Below the pieces are notes generated by a model. The model did not search any database. It was not told where the DNA came from and saw only the letters and a program-made list of their open reading frames with translations. From assembly GCA_039930945.1 (NCBI GenBank), contig JBDTSW010000011.1, positions 1-33,431 on the forward strand: a stretch of 33,431 bases of DNA, in the 5' to 3' direction. This document shows positions 5,768-13,377 of this stretch, piece after piece (positions within the stretch are counted from its first letter, which is position 1; every line of letters starts with the position of its first letter). Source of the stretch: JBDTSW01 sp039930945 (GTDB lineage: Bacteria > Actinomycetota > Thermoleophilia > Solirubrobacterales > 70-9). The position numbers were made by a program, and so were the translations under genes.

Positions 5768-8518
5768 TCAGGCTCGCGACGCTCGGCGACGGAAGCGGCG
5801 AATCCTGGCCAGCGCGGGTTCGGCTCCACTCTCGGCCCAGACGAGCGCCGCCGGCAGGACCAGCATCACCCCGGCGAGGGCGACGGTCAGGTCGAAGACG
5901 GTCACCAGCCCGAAGTCGCGCAGCATCCGCACATCGCTGGCGACGAGGACGGCGAATCCCGCGATCGCCGTCGCCCCCGAGGCGGCCACCGCGGAGCCGG
6001 TGCGCGCGTAGGTGCGGCGCAGCGCCTCCCCCACCGAGCGCCCGGTGTCGCGCTCGGAGTGGTAGCGCGCAGCGAGGATCACGCTGAACTCGGTGGCGAT
6101 CGCGATCACCAGGGCGCCGAGCGTCGCCGACATCGGGTTGAGCGGGACGGCGGCGGCCTCGAGCACCAGCGCCGACCATCCGGTGGCGAGCACGATCGGG
6201 ACCAGCGGCACCCAGGCTCGTGCGATCGACCGATAGACGGCGAGCAGCACCAGCGCCAAGACCACCAACCCCGCCCCGGTGAGCAGGTAGCGGTTGCTCT
6301 CCAGGGCAGCGTTGGCGTCGGCGGCCAGCACCGGCAGGCCGACGACCTCGGCCTCGACGCCCGGCGGCGGATCGGACTCGGCGCCCGGCGGCTGCAGCTG
6401 GGCGCGGATGTCGTCGATCAGCTCCTTCTGCTGATCGAACGGCATCACCCGGATGCCGAAGGCGATCAGCGCGGTGCCCGCGTTCGAGCCTTGGTCACGA
6501 TCGACAACCGCCTGCGAGAAGTAGTCGGGGAGGATGTCGAGGATCTGCTGGATCTGCCGGCGCGAGGGCGTCTCCTTCCCACCGAGCAAGGTCGAGAGCG
6601 TGGTGCCGGGGCAGAGCTCCACCTCCTCGTCGCGACAGCTCGTGAGCTCGCTCGAATAGCCGTGCCTGTCCAGGACCCGGTCCTGGAACTCGCTCATCCA
6701 CTCGACCACGGCGGGATCGGTGAGGTCGTCGGTGTTGACGGTCACGTAGACGTCGCCGGACTGCCCGGTCACGCGCTCGAGCTCGTCGACGTCCTGGAGC
6801 TCGGGCAGATCGGCCGGCAGCAGCTGGCGGACGTCGGATATGAGCTCGGTCCTGGTGCCCGCAATCCACCCCGCCACCGCCAGCACCAACGCCGCCGCCA
6901 GCACCCGCCCCGGCATCGCAATCGACGCGGCCAGCGCCGACCTACCCCATCCCGCCAGCGTCGACCGAACTCCCGCCAGCCGCCCGCTCGCACTAGCGGC
7001 GAAGCCGCGGGTCCGGAGGCCCAACGAGCCCACCCCGCCGGCGCCCAAACCCGACCGGACCGGACGCGAAGCGGAGGATCCGGTCGGAGGTATTCCGGAG
7101 GACCCGGTCGGAGTTGTTCCGGAGGATGTCGGCGGAGTCAGTTCGGTTCGGCGCGTCAGCGACAACACCGCCAGCCCGGCCGTCAGCGCGAACACGAAGG
7201 CGATCGCGATCCCGGCCACCAACAGCAGGCCGAAGGAGCGGATCATCGGGATCGGCGAGAGCAACAGCACTGCGAATCCGGCGGCGGTCGCAAGCAGCGC
7301 CGTCGCGATCACCGGTCCTCCCCTGGCCGCCGCCTCGACCGCGGCGCGGGGCGGCGAGGATCCCTCGGCCACGGCCTCGACGAACCGCGCCTGGAACTGG
7401 ATCGAGTAGTCCACCGCCAGGCCCGTGAGCACCGGGAGCACGGCGATCGAGGCCATCGTCAGCGAGCCGCCAAGGAGCGCCAGCAGGCCGAAGGTGACGG
7501 CGGCGGCGCCGAGCGCGAGCGCCAGCGGCAGCAGCCGAAGCGGCGGGCCGAAGACGAGGGCGAGGGTGATCGCCATCACCGCCAGCGCGACCACGAGCAG
7601 GATGAAGATCTCGCTCGAGAGCTTCCGCGCGAGCCCGTCGAAGATCACCGGCACGCCGCTGACCACGTAGGACCCGTCGCGCAGGGCAAACGCCGGGTCG
7701 GCGACCGCCTCACGGAAGAGGCTGATCGCACGCTCGCGCGCGGCGGCGTCGAGGTCTGGGTCGAGGCGGACCGTGATCATCGCCGAGTCGGGGCTCGGGA
7801 AGAGGAAGCCAAAACGGGCCTTCGGGGTCCCTCCGCCGATTCGGGAGTCGAAGACGACGGTGCTGAGGTAGTTGGGGTCGTTGATATCGGGCACGCCGGA
7901 GAGGCCGTACCGGGTCGCCGCCTGGAGCAACTGCTGCTGGAAGCGGTCCATCACCTCCTGGAAGGCGGCGTCGGCGTCGGCCGCCTGCCGGCCCTTGGAG
8001 AGGCCGAGCTTGCGGGCCCGAAGCGCCGCCGCCCGGGCCGCGGTGGCGGCCCGCTGCTGGGCGGCCGAGGACTGGTCCTTGAGCGCCTGCTCGGCCGCGA
8101 TCGCGGTCTGGTTGAGGAAGGTCGCCGGCCCGTAGAGGTTGAAGGCGGGCGCTTCCTCGGCGAGCCGCTCGCACACCGCGGGCGCCGACTGGTTGTCGCC
8201 GAACACCTGGCCGCCGCGCGCGCTGCCGGCCAGGCAGCTCTCCAGGCCGAGGATCTTGCCCAGATTCTCGGTCAGGATCAGCTTGCGGAGGTCGCCCTCG
8301 ATCAGGATCCGCACCGGCTCGTCGCCGAAGCGCTCGTAGAAGTCCCCGGTGGCGGCGAACGCTTCCGAGCCCGAGTCGACCAGCGAGTCGGGGTCGCGGT
8401 CGGCCTCCAGGCTGAGCGCGCCCACCGCGGCCACCAGCGTCACCAGCACGGCGATCGCCATCACCGGCGCCGGGCGCTCGACACACCAAGCGGCTACACG
8501 AGTGAGGAAGTCCCGCAT
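5768..8518 (-). CDS. MMPL/RND-family transporter (hydrophobe or lipid exporter)
   Basis: 916 residues with two RND halves, each one membrane helix, a large extracytoplasmic domain and a block of about five helices. The first helix is PAPVMAIAVLVTLVAAVGAL, the first bundle contains GLAVDYSIQFQARFVEAVAE, and the second half contains NPMSATLGALVIAIATEFSV. These features fit MMPL/HpnN-type lipid exporters driven by the proton gradient. Between the halves (about residues 459-509) lies a low-complexity Gly/Ser/Pro linker produced by a dispersed palindromic repeat and three 8-residue tandem copies, as in TGSSGIPPTGSSASRP. It follows the MlaF ATPase after 64 bases, a gap filled by another repeat copy. 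TACTCT six bases before the ATG suggests a leaderless promoter of its own within the operon. Confidence 0.85.
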   Translation of the reverse strand: MRDFLTRVAAWCVERPAPVMAIAVLVTLVAAVGALSLEADRDPDSLVDSGSEAFAATGDFYERFGDEPVRILIEGDLRKLILTENLGKILGLESCLAGSARGGQVFGDNQSAPAVCERLAEEAPAFNLYGPATFLNQTAIAAEQALKDQSSAAQQRAATAARAAALRARKLGLSKGRQAADADAAFQEVMDRFQQQLLQAATRYGLSGVPDINDPNYLSTVVFDSRIGGGTPKARFGFLFPSPDSAMITVRLDPDLDAAARERAISLFREAVADPAFALRDGSYVVSGVPVIFDGLARKLSSEIFILLVVALAVMAITLALVFGPPLRLLPLALALGAAAVTFGLLALLGGSLTMASIAVLPVLTGLAVDYSIQFQARFVEAVAEGSSPPRAAVEAAARGGPVIATALLATAAGFAVLLLSPIPMIRSFGLLLVAGIAIAFVFALTAGLAVLSLTRRTELTPPTSSGTTPTGSSGIPPTGSSASRPVRSGLGAGGVGSLGLRTRGFAASASGRLAGVRSTLAGWGRSALAASIAMPGRVLAAALVLAVAGWIAGTRTELISDVRQLLPADLPELQDVDELERVTGQSGDVYVTVNTDDLTDPAVVEWMSEFQDRVLDRHGYSSELTSCRDEEVELCPGTTLSTLLGGKETPSRRQIQQILDILPDYFSQAVVDRDQGSNAGTALIAFGIRVMPFDQQKELIDDIRAQLQPPGAESDPPPGVEAEVVGLPVLAADANAALESNRYLLTGAGLVVLALVLLAVYRSIARAWVPLVPIVLATGWSALVLEAAAVPLNPMSATLGALVIAIATEFSVILAARYHSERDTGRSVGEALRRTYARTGSAVAASGATAIAGFAVLVASDVRMLRDFGLVTVFDLTVALAGVMLVLPAALVWAESGAEPALARIRRFRRRASRA
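6993..7144 (+). repeat. dispersed palindromic element, copy A, in frame inside the RND gene
   Basis: The full-length element is 6993-7096. Its left hairpin is GCGGC-GAA-GCCGC, and its right hairpin has arms CCGACCGGA (7051-7059) and TCCGGTCGG (7079-7087) around GGACGCGAAGCGGAG, followed by the tail GGAGGTATTCC. The final 24 bases are then repeated twice more (7097-7120 and 7121-7144), giving three 8-codon repeats. It is about 104 bp against 106 bp for copy D, with the right-hand 56 bp nearly identical. Read on the minus strand it encodes the inter-half linker of the transporter. Confidence 0.8.
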
Positions 8519-8524
8519 ACGGTC

Positions 8525-8530
8525 AGAGTA
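8525..8530 (-). promoter_or_regulatory. -10 box TACTCT before the RND gene
   Basis: Minus-strand TACTCT, six bases, then ATG at 8518; no Shine-Dalgarno. It overlaps the left copy of a 7-bp direct repeat (8520-8526) flanking repeat copy B. Confidence 0.4.
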
Positions 8531-8532
8531 GG

Positions 8533-8580
8533 TGCCCGCCGACCCCGGACGCGAAGCGGAGGAGTCGGCGGAGGGGTTCC
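8533..8580 (+). repeat. dispersed palindromic element, copy B, filling the MlaF-RND gap
   Basis: Arms CCGCCGAC (8536-8543) and GTCGGCGG (8564-8571) surround GGACGCGAAGCGGAG; the tail is AGGGGTTCC. It ends two bases before the MlaF stop codon. The perfect 7-bp direct repeats CGGTCAG at 8520-8526 and 8580-8586 flank it, a possible target-site duplication. Confidence 0.75.
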
Positions 8581-8582
8581 GG

Positions 8583-9569
8583 TCAGTCCATTGCCAGGGG
8601 GCCCTTGATCTCCGCGTTGAGGAACTGAGAGACGAACGCGTTCTCGGACTCGAATAGCTCGTCGGAGGGGCCGGACTCGACGATCTTGCCCTTCCACAGC
8701 ACAGCGATGAAGTCGGCGATGCGTCGCGCGGTGCCGAGGTCGTGGCTGATCACCATGTAGCAGCCGCCGTTCTCGTCGTGGATCTCGCGGATCAGCTGGC
8801 ACAAGAGCGCGGTGCGCACCGGATCCAGACCGGAGTCGGGCTCATCGAACATGACGATCGCCGGGTCGAGCACCAAGGCGCGGGCAAAGCCGGCGCGCTT
8901 GCGCATGCCGCCCGAGAGCTCGTTCGGCATCTTCGTCATCGCCTCCGCGAGACCGACCTCGAGCAGGCGGCGGTTGACGATCTCAGCGATCTCCTCCTCG
9001 CCCTTGTCGGTGTGCTGGCGCAGCGGGAAGGCGGTGTTGTCGAAGATGTCCATCGAGCCGAACAGGGCGCCGTCCTGGAACAGGAGCCCGAACTTCTTGC
9101 GCATCTCGAAGAGCTCGTCATCGGTCATCGATGGCACCGACTCGCCGTGGACGAACAGGTCACCCGAGTCGGGATAAAGCAGGCCGACGATGTGCTTGAT
9201 CAGCACGCTCTTGCCGGTCCCCGACGGGCCCAGCACCATCGAGATCTGGTCGTTGGGAATGCCGAGGCTCAGCCCATTCAGGATCCGCATGCGGCCGAAC
9301 TGCTTGACGACGTCGATGATCTCGATCGCGTCCTCGCCGCCGTGGTCACGCTTCTCGCCCGTGTGCCACTTGTAGGGGTTGTTCTCCCCGGAGGGCACGC
9401 CGGGAAGGACGTAGTCCTGGTGCAGGTAGCCGAGCTCGGGCGCGGGCTCCTCGTACTCCTCGTCGGAGGGGTCGTCGTAGACGCGGGCGTCGGTCGGCTC
9501 CTCGAACGCCGGCTCGACGTCCTCGGATCCCTCGATCTGCTGGCTGTATTCGGTTGGGTCCTCAGACAC
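8583..9569 (-). CDS. MlaF-type ABC ATPase of an Mce/Mla lipid transporter
   Basis: 328-residue ATPase that powers lipid movement with the two MlaE-type permeases encoded just upstream. Walker A is GPSGTGKS (about 114-121), the signature is LSGGMRKRAGFARAL (the GGM form typical of Mce/Mla ATPases), and Walker B is AIVMFDEPDSGLDP. An odd acidic N-terminal extension of about 80 residues (rich in E, D and P; for example YDDPSDEEYEEPAPELGY) precedes the ATPase domain. The GTG at 9569 is chosen because AAAGGAGAGG lies eight bases upstream; an in-frame ATG at 9614 would overlap the permease gene. The gap to the permease is 41 bases. No Mce substrate-binding protein is encoded in the window. Confidence 0.85.
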   Translation of the reverse strand: MSEDPTEYSQQIEGSEDVEPAFEEPTDARVYDDPSDEEYEEPAPELGYLHQDYVLPGVPSGENNPYKWHTGEKRDHGGEDAIEIIDVVKQFGRMRILNGLSLGIPNDQISMVLGPSGTGKSVLIKHIVGLLYPDSGDLFVHGESVPSMTDDELFEMRKKFGLLFQDGALFGSMDIFDNTAFPLRQHTDKGEEEIAEIVNRRLLEVGLAEAMTKMPNELSGGMRKRAGFARALVLDPAIVMFDEPDSGLDPVRTALLCQLIREIHDENGGCYMVISHDLGTARRIADFIAVLWKGKIVESGPSDELFESENAFVSQFLNAEIKGPLAMD

Positions 9570-9610
9570 TTGAGTTGCCTCTCCTTTGCGACGCCCCCAC
9601 CGGGGCCGAT

Positions 9611-10408
9611 TCACCCTCCGACGGGCGCCCTCGGATTGGCGCCCCAGAAGACGAGCGTTCCCATCATCCCGATGATGTGGACAAGGACGATGTTAAGGGC
9701 CATCGATTTCGCCGTCGCGGTACCCACGCCGACCGGCCCGCCGGCGGCGTTGTAGCCGTAGTAGCAGCCGACCAAGACGATGACGGTTGCCATCTGCATC
9801 GCCTTGATCAAGCTGAATAAGAGGTCGGGCGGGTTCTGGAACATCCAGAAGATCAGGAAGTAGCCGCCCGCGGAGACCTCGCCGATCTGTTCGACCACGG
9901 CGAGATACGAGGCGAAGTAACCGATGCCGATCGCCACCAGGTACATGAACGGCAGCGTCAGCCAGGCGCCCAGGAGGCGGGTCGCGCAGAGATAGATCAT
10001 CGGCTGCACGCCCATCACCTCGAGCGCGTCGATCTCGTCGGAGATCCGCATCGAGCCGAGCTCGGCGACGATGCCGGTGCCGACCTTGGCGGCCAACATG
10101 TAGCCGAAGGCGTAAGGGGTCACCTCGCGCAGGTCGCACCAGGCGGCAAAGACGCCGGCGTAGGAGGGAGCGCCGACCGAGCGGTTGAAGTACGCGCCCT
10201 CGATCCCGCACTGCAGGCCGAGGATGAAGACGAGCCCCCAGATGACGACCATCGAGCCGAGGACCAGGATCCCCGCCTGGCGCAGCGACTCCCCGAAGAA
10301 GTGGAAGACCTTGCCGTTGAAGACGAGCATCATCGTCCGCGCGCCGAAGCGGGCGATCTCGGTCAGCGATTCGAGCCAGTCCCGGGGTACCGCGAGCCAG
10401 CCCGGCAT
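9611..10408 (-). CDS. MlaE/YrbE-type permease (second of two)
   Basis: 265-residue membrane permease of the MlaE family, about five to six helices. AKVGTGIVAELGSMRISDEI, followed by DALEVMGVQPMIYL, is the conserved E-G-S-M-R-I-x-E-E-I-D-A-L-E-V-M-G type loop that contacts the ATPase. It pairs with the permease upstream, as YrbEA/YrbEB do in mycobacterial mce operons. The ATG at 10408 lies only two bases after the end of repeat copy E, whose CGGAG is the nearest Shine-Dalgarno-like sequence though rather distant. The acyl-chain substrate is unknown. Confidence 0.85.
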   Translation of the reverse strand: MPGWLAVPRDWLESLTEIARFGARTMMLVFNGKVFHFFGESLRQAGILVLGSMVVIWGLVFILGLQCGIEGAYFNRSVGAPSYAGVFAAWCDLREVTPYAFGYMLAAKVGTGIVAELGSMRISDEIDALEVMGVQPMIYLCATRLLGAWLTLPFMYLVAIGIGYFASYLAVVEQIGEVSAGGYFLIFWMFQNPPDLLFSLIKAMQMATVIVLVGCYYGYNAAGGPVGVGTATAKSMALNIVLVHIIGMMGTLVFWGANPRAPVGG

Positions 10409-10410
10409 CA

Positions 10411-10463
10411 GGCAATCACTCCGCCGAGATCCTGATCTGCTCCCGCGTCCGGCCTCGGCGGCG
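10411..10463 (-). repeat. dispersed palindromic element, copy E, between the two permease genes
   Basis: In opposite orientation to the other copies. On the minus strand, arms CCGCCGAG (10461-10454) and CTCGGCGG (10428-10421) surround CCGGACGCGGGAGCAG; the tail GGAGTGATTGCC ends two bases before the second permease ATG. The hairpin tip is degenerate but the outer stem pairs perfectly. Confidence 0.65.
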
Positions 10464-10490
10464 GGTGGCCACCTTCATGCGCAGCGAGGC

Positions 10491-11297
10491 TCATTTGATC
10501 ACGCTGATCTCGGGATGGGTCGCAAGCAGCGTTTGCGTGAACACGTAATTGAAGGCGAACACGCCCAGGAAGGCGATCACGACCGCCTCGTTCACGGCCT
10601 TACCCACGCCCTCGGCGCCTCCGGACGCATTCATCCCTTTGTAGCAGCAGACGACGGCGATGATCGCGCCGAATATCGTGCACTTGAGGATCGATCCCCA
10701 GAGGTCGGTGACGGAGGCGTTGGTGAAGAGGGTGGCGAAGAAGCCTCCGAGCGGCTGGTTGTACGCGAGCTCGGCGAAGATGCCGCCGGAGATGCCGAAC
10801 AGCACCGCGTAGATGTCCAGCAGCCCGGTGATCAGCATCAGCGAGAGGAAGCGGGGGACGACCAGGTTCTTGATCGGGTCAACGCCGAGCACCTGGAGCG
10901 CGTCGAGCTCCTCGCGGATCTTGCGGGCGCCGAGGTCGGCGGTGATCGCGGTGCCGGCGACGCCGGCGACTACAACGGCTGTTACAAGCGGCGCGAACTC
11001 CCGCACCGAGGCGAGGATGAAGAAGCCGCCGAGGCGGTCGAGCGAGCCGAACAGGGAGAGGAAGTTGGCAGCCTGAAGGCCCGGCGCACCGAACCCGAAG
11101 GCGATCGTCGAGACCATCATCGGAAACCAGGAGAGCTGGAGCGCGAAGAGGAACTGGCCGATGAACTCGCCGCCGTAGGGATACGGCGGCCGGACCACGG
11201 CCGTCAGCGTCTTGCCGGTCAGGATCATCATGTTCCCGACCTCCTCGAACATCGATTTGGCCGGAAGGAACGCCCTATCGGCTACAGCTCTGACCAT
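10491..11297 (-). CDS. MlaE/YrbE-type permease (first of two)
   Basis: 268-residue MlaE-family permease, first gene of the lipid-transport operon. The signature loop reads GTAITADLGARKIREELDAL followed by QVLGVDPIKNLVVPRFLS. The two permeases differ clearly (TADLGARKIREE here, VAELGSMRISDE in the partner), consistent with a heterodimer like YrbEA/YrbEB. The reading frame is open far upstream, but the ATG at 11297 is preferred: GGAGGG lies about six bases before it and the sequence immediately becomes permease-like (MVRAVADRAFLPAKSMFEEV). A -10-like TAGTCT at 11341-11346 would give a leader of about 37 nt. Confidence 0.85.
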   Translation of the reverse strand: MVRAVADRAFLPAKSMFEEVGNMMILTGKTLTAVVRPPYPYGGEFIGQFLFALQLSWFPMMVSTIAFGFGAPGLQAANFLSLFGSLDRLGGFFILASVREFAPLVTAVVVAGVAGTAITADLGARKIREELDALQVLGVDPIKNLVVPRFLSLMLITGLLDIYAVLFGISGGIFAELAYNQPLGGFFATLFTNASVTDLWGSILKCTIFGAIIAVVCCYKGMNASGGAEGVGKAVNEAVVIAFLGVFAFNYVFTQTLLATHPEISVIK

Positions 11298-11340
11298 CTC
11301 TCCCTCCGCCTCCGAGACCCTGCCGAAGGCTTCGCGTCGA

Positions 11341-11346
11341 AGACTA
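11341..11346 (-). promoter_or_regulatory. -10 box TAGTCT of the mla-type operon
   Basis: Minus-strand TAGTCT, with a predicted start near 11333 and a short leader carrying GGAGGG before the ATG at 11297. The -35 is weak. Confidence 0.35.
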
Positions 11347-11441
11347 ATCGATGCCGCACCCGTCCGCCACCGTAACCGCTGTCGGGGATCGGCGCCGGGT
11401 CGGCAGCGGCTGAGCTGTAGTGATCGCTCCCTGTGCGGTGG

Positions 11442-11447
11442 TATGTT
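11442..11447 (+). promoter_or_regulatory. -10 box TATGTT of the divergent lipoprotein gene
   Basis: TATGTT lies nine bases before a TTG at 11457. It would place the transcript start downstream of the in-frame GTG at 11433, arguing against that upstream start. Confidence 0.4.
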
Positions 11448-11456
11448 CCCCGCGCC

Positions 11457-12155
11457 TTGGGGGAGAGAGGCAAAAGCGTCCACCCTTCGCGACTCCAGGG
11501 CGCCACGGAACGGATCGCGATCGCCCTGGCCCTTTGTGGCGCAGTCGGCGGCCTTGCTGCATGCGGCGGCGGCGGCGAGCCTGAGGACGTCGACGAGTCC
11601 AGGGCGGATTTCCCCGTGGAGGTCGCCACGGCCAAGTTTCCCGCCCGCCAGCGCCTGGCCAAGCGCAGAGATCTCGAGCTCGCGGTCTCCAACATCGGCG
11701 ACGAGCAGATCCCCGACCTGGCCGTGACCCTCTGCGTCGACTCCTGCGAAGCCGACGGCCCGTTCTCGCTTCGCTTGGACCGGGCCGGGCTCGCCAGCTC
11801 CTCGCGCCCCGTCTGGGTGCTCGAGCAGGACTACCCGAAGCTGCTGGAGCCGAGCATGACCACGCGCGACCTCGACCAGGCGCCGGCGGCGGGCGCCGAG
11901 GCGGCGCAGACCAACACCTTCTCCTTCGGCCCAATGGCCCCAGGGGATGAGCTCGACGTCGTCTGGCGCGTGACCCCGGTCCGCGGCGGCACCTTTACCG
12001 TCAACTACGAGATCTCCGCCGGGCTCACCGGCCAGGCAAGGGCCACGACCGTCGACGGCAGCCCCGTCGAGGGCTCGTTCGTCGTCACCATCTCGACCAA
12101 GCCGCCCAAGGCTGCGGTCGACAAGCACGGCAACGTGGTCATCCAGGGCGACTGA
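11457..12155 (+). CDS. secreted lipoprotein, unknown function
   Basis: About 232 residues. An export signal RIAIALALCGAVGGLAAC ends in a lipobox LAAC, so the mature protein should be lipid-anchored outside the membrane. The remainder looks beta-rich: DLELAVSNIGDEQIPDLAVT, later VVWRVTPVRGGTFTVNYEIS and VEGSFVVTISTKPP, resembling a CARDB/DUF11-like extracellular Ig-type domain. No enzyme motif is seen. The start is uncertain: TTG at 11457 fits the -10 box, GTG at 11433 is in frame further upstream. It diverges from the lipid-transport operon and precedes a sugar dehydrogenase by 23 bases, so it could serve either; its role is unknown. Confidence 0.7.
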   Translation: MGERGKSVHPSRLQGATERIAIALALCGAVGGLAACGGGGEPEDVDESRADFPVEVATAKFPARQRLAKRRDLELAVSNIGDEQIPDLAVTLCVDSCEADGPFSLRLDRAGLASSSRPVWVLEQDYPKLLEPSMTTRDLDQAPAAGAEAAQTNTFSFGPMAPGDELDVVWRVTPVRGGTFTVNYEISAGLTGQARATTVDGSPVEGSFVVTISTKPPKAAVDKHGNVVIQGD

Positions 12156-12165
12156 GCCACCTCGG

Positions 12166-12171
12166 TACCGT
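12166..12171 (+). promoter_or_regulatory. -10 box TACCGT, leaderless start of the first dehydrogenase
   Basis: TACCGT, seven bases, then GTG at 12179; no Shine-Dalgarno. Confidence 0.5.
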
Positions 12172-12178
12172 TTTCGGG

Positions 12179-13345
12179 GTGGCGGGTTCGAGACCAGGAA
12201 CACTGATCTTGACGCTGGCAGCGCTGACGCAGGTGGGGTGCGGCGGCGGGGAGGCAGCGACGACCCCGACGACGACGGCCGCCGCCTCCAAGCCGGACGA
12301 CCCTGCCCGCCCCGCGATCGGGGATGGCGACGGCGGGGTCGAGCTCGACGAGATCGGATCCTTCGACCAGCCGGTCTACGTCACCCAGCCCGACGACTCC
12401 AGCGGTGACCTCTACGTCGTCGAGCAGCCCGGACGGGTGATCCGTCTGCTCGCCGGCACCGGCGAGCAGACGGTCTTCCTCGACGTTTCCGCCGAGATCA
12501 GCTGCTGCGGCGAGCAGGGGCTGTTCTCGGTCGCCTTCGCGCCCGACTACGCCGACTCGGGGCTGCTGTACGTCTCGTACACGAACACCGACGGCGATTC
12601 GCGCGTGATCGAGTACTCGCGCTCGGAGTCCGATCCGCCCGTCGCCGACCCCTCGAGCGGGCGCGAGGTCTTCGCCGTCGACCAGCCCTTCGCCAACCAC
12701 AACGGCGGGCTGGTCCTGTTCGGCCCCGATGACCGCCTCTACCTGGGTCTGGGCGATGGCGGCTCGGCCGGCGACCCGGACCGAAACGGGCAGGACCTCT
12801 CGACGATCCTCGGCAAGCTGATCCGGATCGACCCCAGCGCGGAGGGCGATCAGGCGGAGATCTACTCCTACGGCCTGCGCAACCCGTGGCGGTACTCGTT
12901 CGACCGCGCGACCGGAGATCTGTGGATCGGCGATGTCGGCCAGGGCTCGCTCGAGGAGGTCGACGGCGTCGCCCGCGGTCGGGGCGAGGGCGCCAACTTC
13001 GGCTGGTCGGCGTTCGAGGGCACCGAGCGGTTCAACCCCGACCAGGAGGCGCCGGGCGCGATCGCGCCGGTGCTCACCTACGGCCGGGACCAGGGCTGCT
13101 CGGTCACCGGCGGCTACGTCGTTCGGGATCCCGCCCTGACCTCGCTCTACGGCCGCTACCTGTACGGCGACTACTGCCGGGGCGAGCTGCGCAGCTTCAC
13201 CGCCCGCCCCGGCAGGCGCGCCGGCGACGACCGCGCGCTCGGCGCCCAGGTCCCGGCGCTGAGCTCGTTCGGCGAGGACGTCGACGGGCAGGTCTACGCG
13301 ACCTCGCTCGAGGGGCCGGTGTATCGGCTGGAGCCGGCCCCGTGA
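12179..13345 (+). CDS. PQQ-dependent sugar dehydrogenase-like beta-propeller, secreted
   Basis: 388 residues of the soluble glucose/sorbosone dehydrogenase (GSDH) family, a six-bladed beta-propeller that oxidises sugars with PQQ and calcium outside the membrane. Signatures: FDQPVYVTQP, CGEQGLFSVAFAPDYADSGL, NHNGGLVLFGPDDRLYLGLG, DGGSAGDPDRNGQDLSTILG, YGLRNPWRYSFDRATGDLWI and GDVGQ. The N-terminus has a hydrophobic export segment ending TQVGCGGG; the lipobox is imperfect, so lipid anchoring is likely rather than certain. The catalytic His cannot be assigned by eye. The GTG start is set by the -10 box seven bases upstream. It heads a tandem family of three related genes. Confidence 0.8.
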   Translation: MAGSRPGTLILTLAALTQVGCGGGEAATTPTTTAAASKPDDPARPAIGDGDGGVELDEIGSFDQPVYVTQPDDSSGDLYVVEQPGRVIRLLAGTGEQTVFLDVSAEISCCGEQGLFSVAFAPDYADSGLLYVSYTNTDGDSRVIEYSRSESDPPVADPSSGREVFAVDQPFANHNGGLVLFGPDDRLYLGLGDGGSAGDPDRNGQDLSTILGKLIRIDPSAEGDQAEIYSYGLRNPWRYSFDRATGDLWIGDVGQGSLEEVDGVARGRGEGANFGWSAFEGTERFNPDQEAPGAIAPVLTYGRDQGCSVTGGYVVRDPALTSLYGRYLYGDYCRGELRSFTARPGRRAGDDRALGAQVPALSSFGEDVDGQVYATSLEGPVYRLEPAP

Positions 13346-13364
13346 GGCGAGTGCGCCCGGGCGT

Positions 13365-13370
13365 TAAGCT
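13365..13370 (+). promoter_or_regulatory. -10 box TAAGCT, leaderless start of the second dehydrogenase
   Basis: TAAGCT, seven bases (CCGTCCG), then ATG at 13378. Confidence 0.55.
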
Positions 13371-13377
13371 CCGTCCG

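Noticed and set aside
5747..8608. 953-codon open frame on the plus strand opposite the RND gene
   Set aside because: Antisense shadow of GC-rich coding DNA; its product is low-complexity H/R/E/G-rich sequence with no fold.
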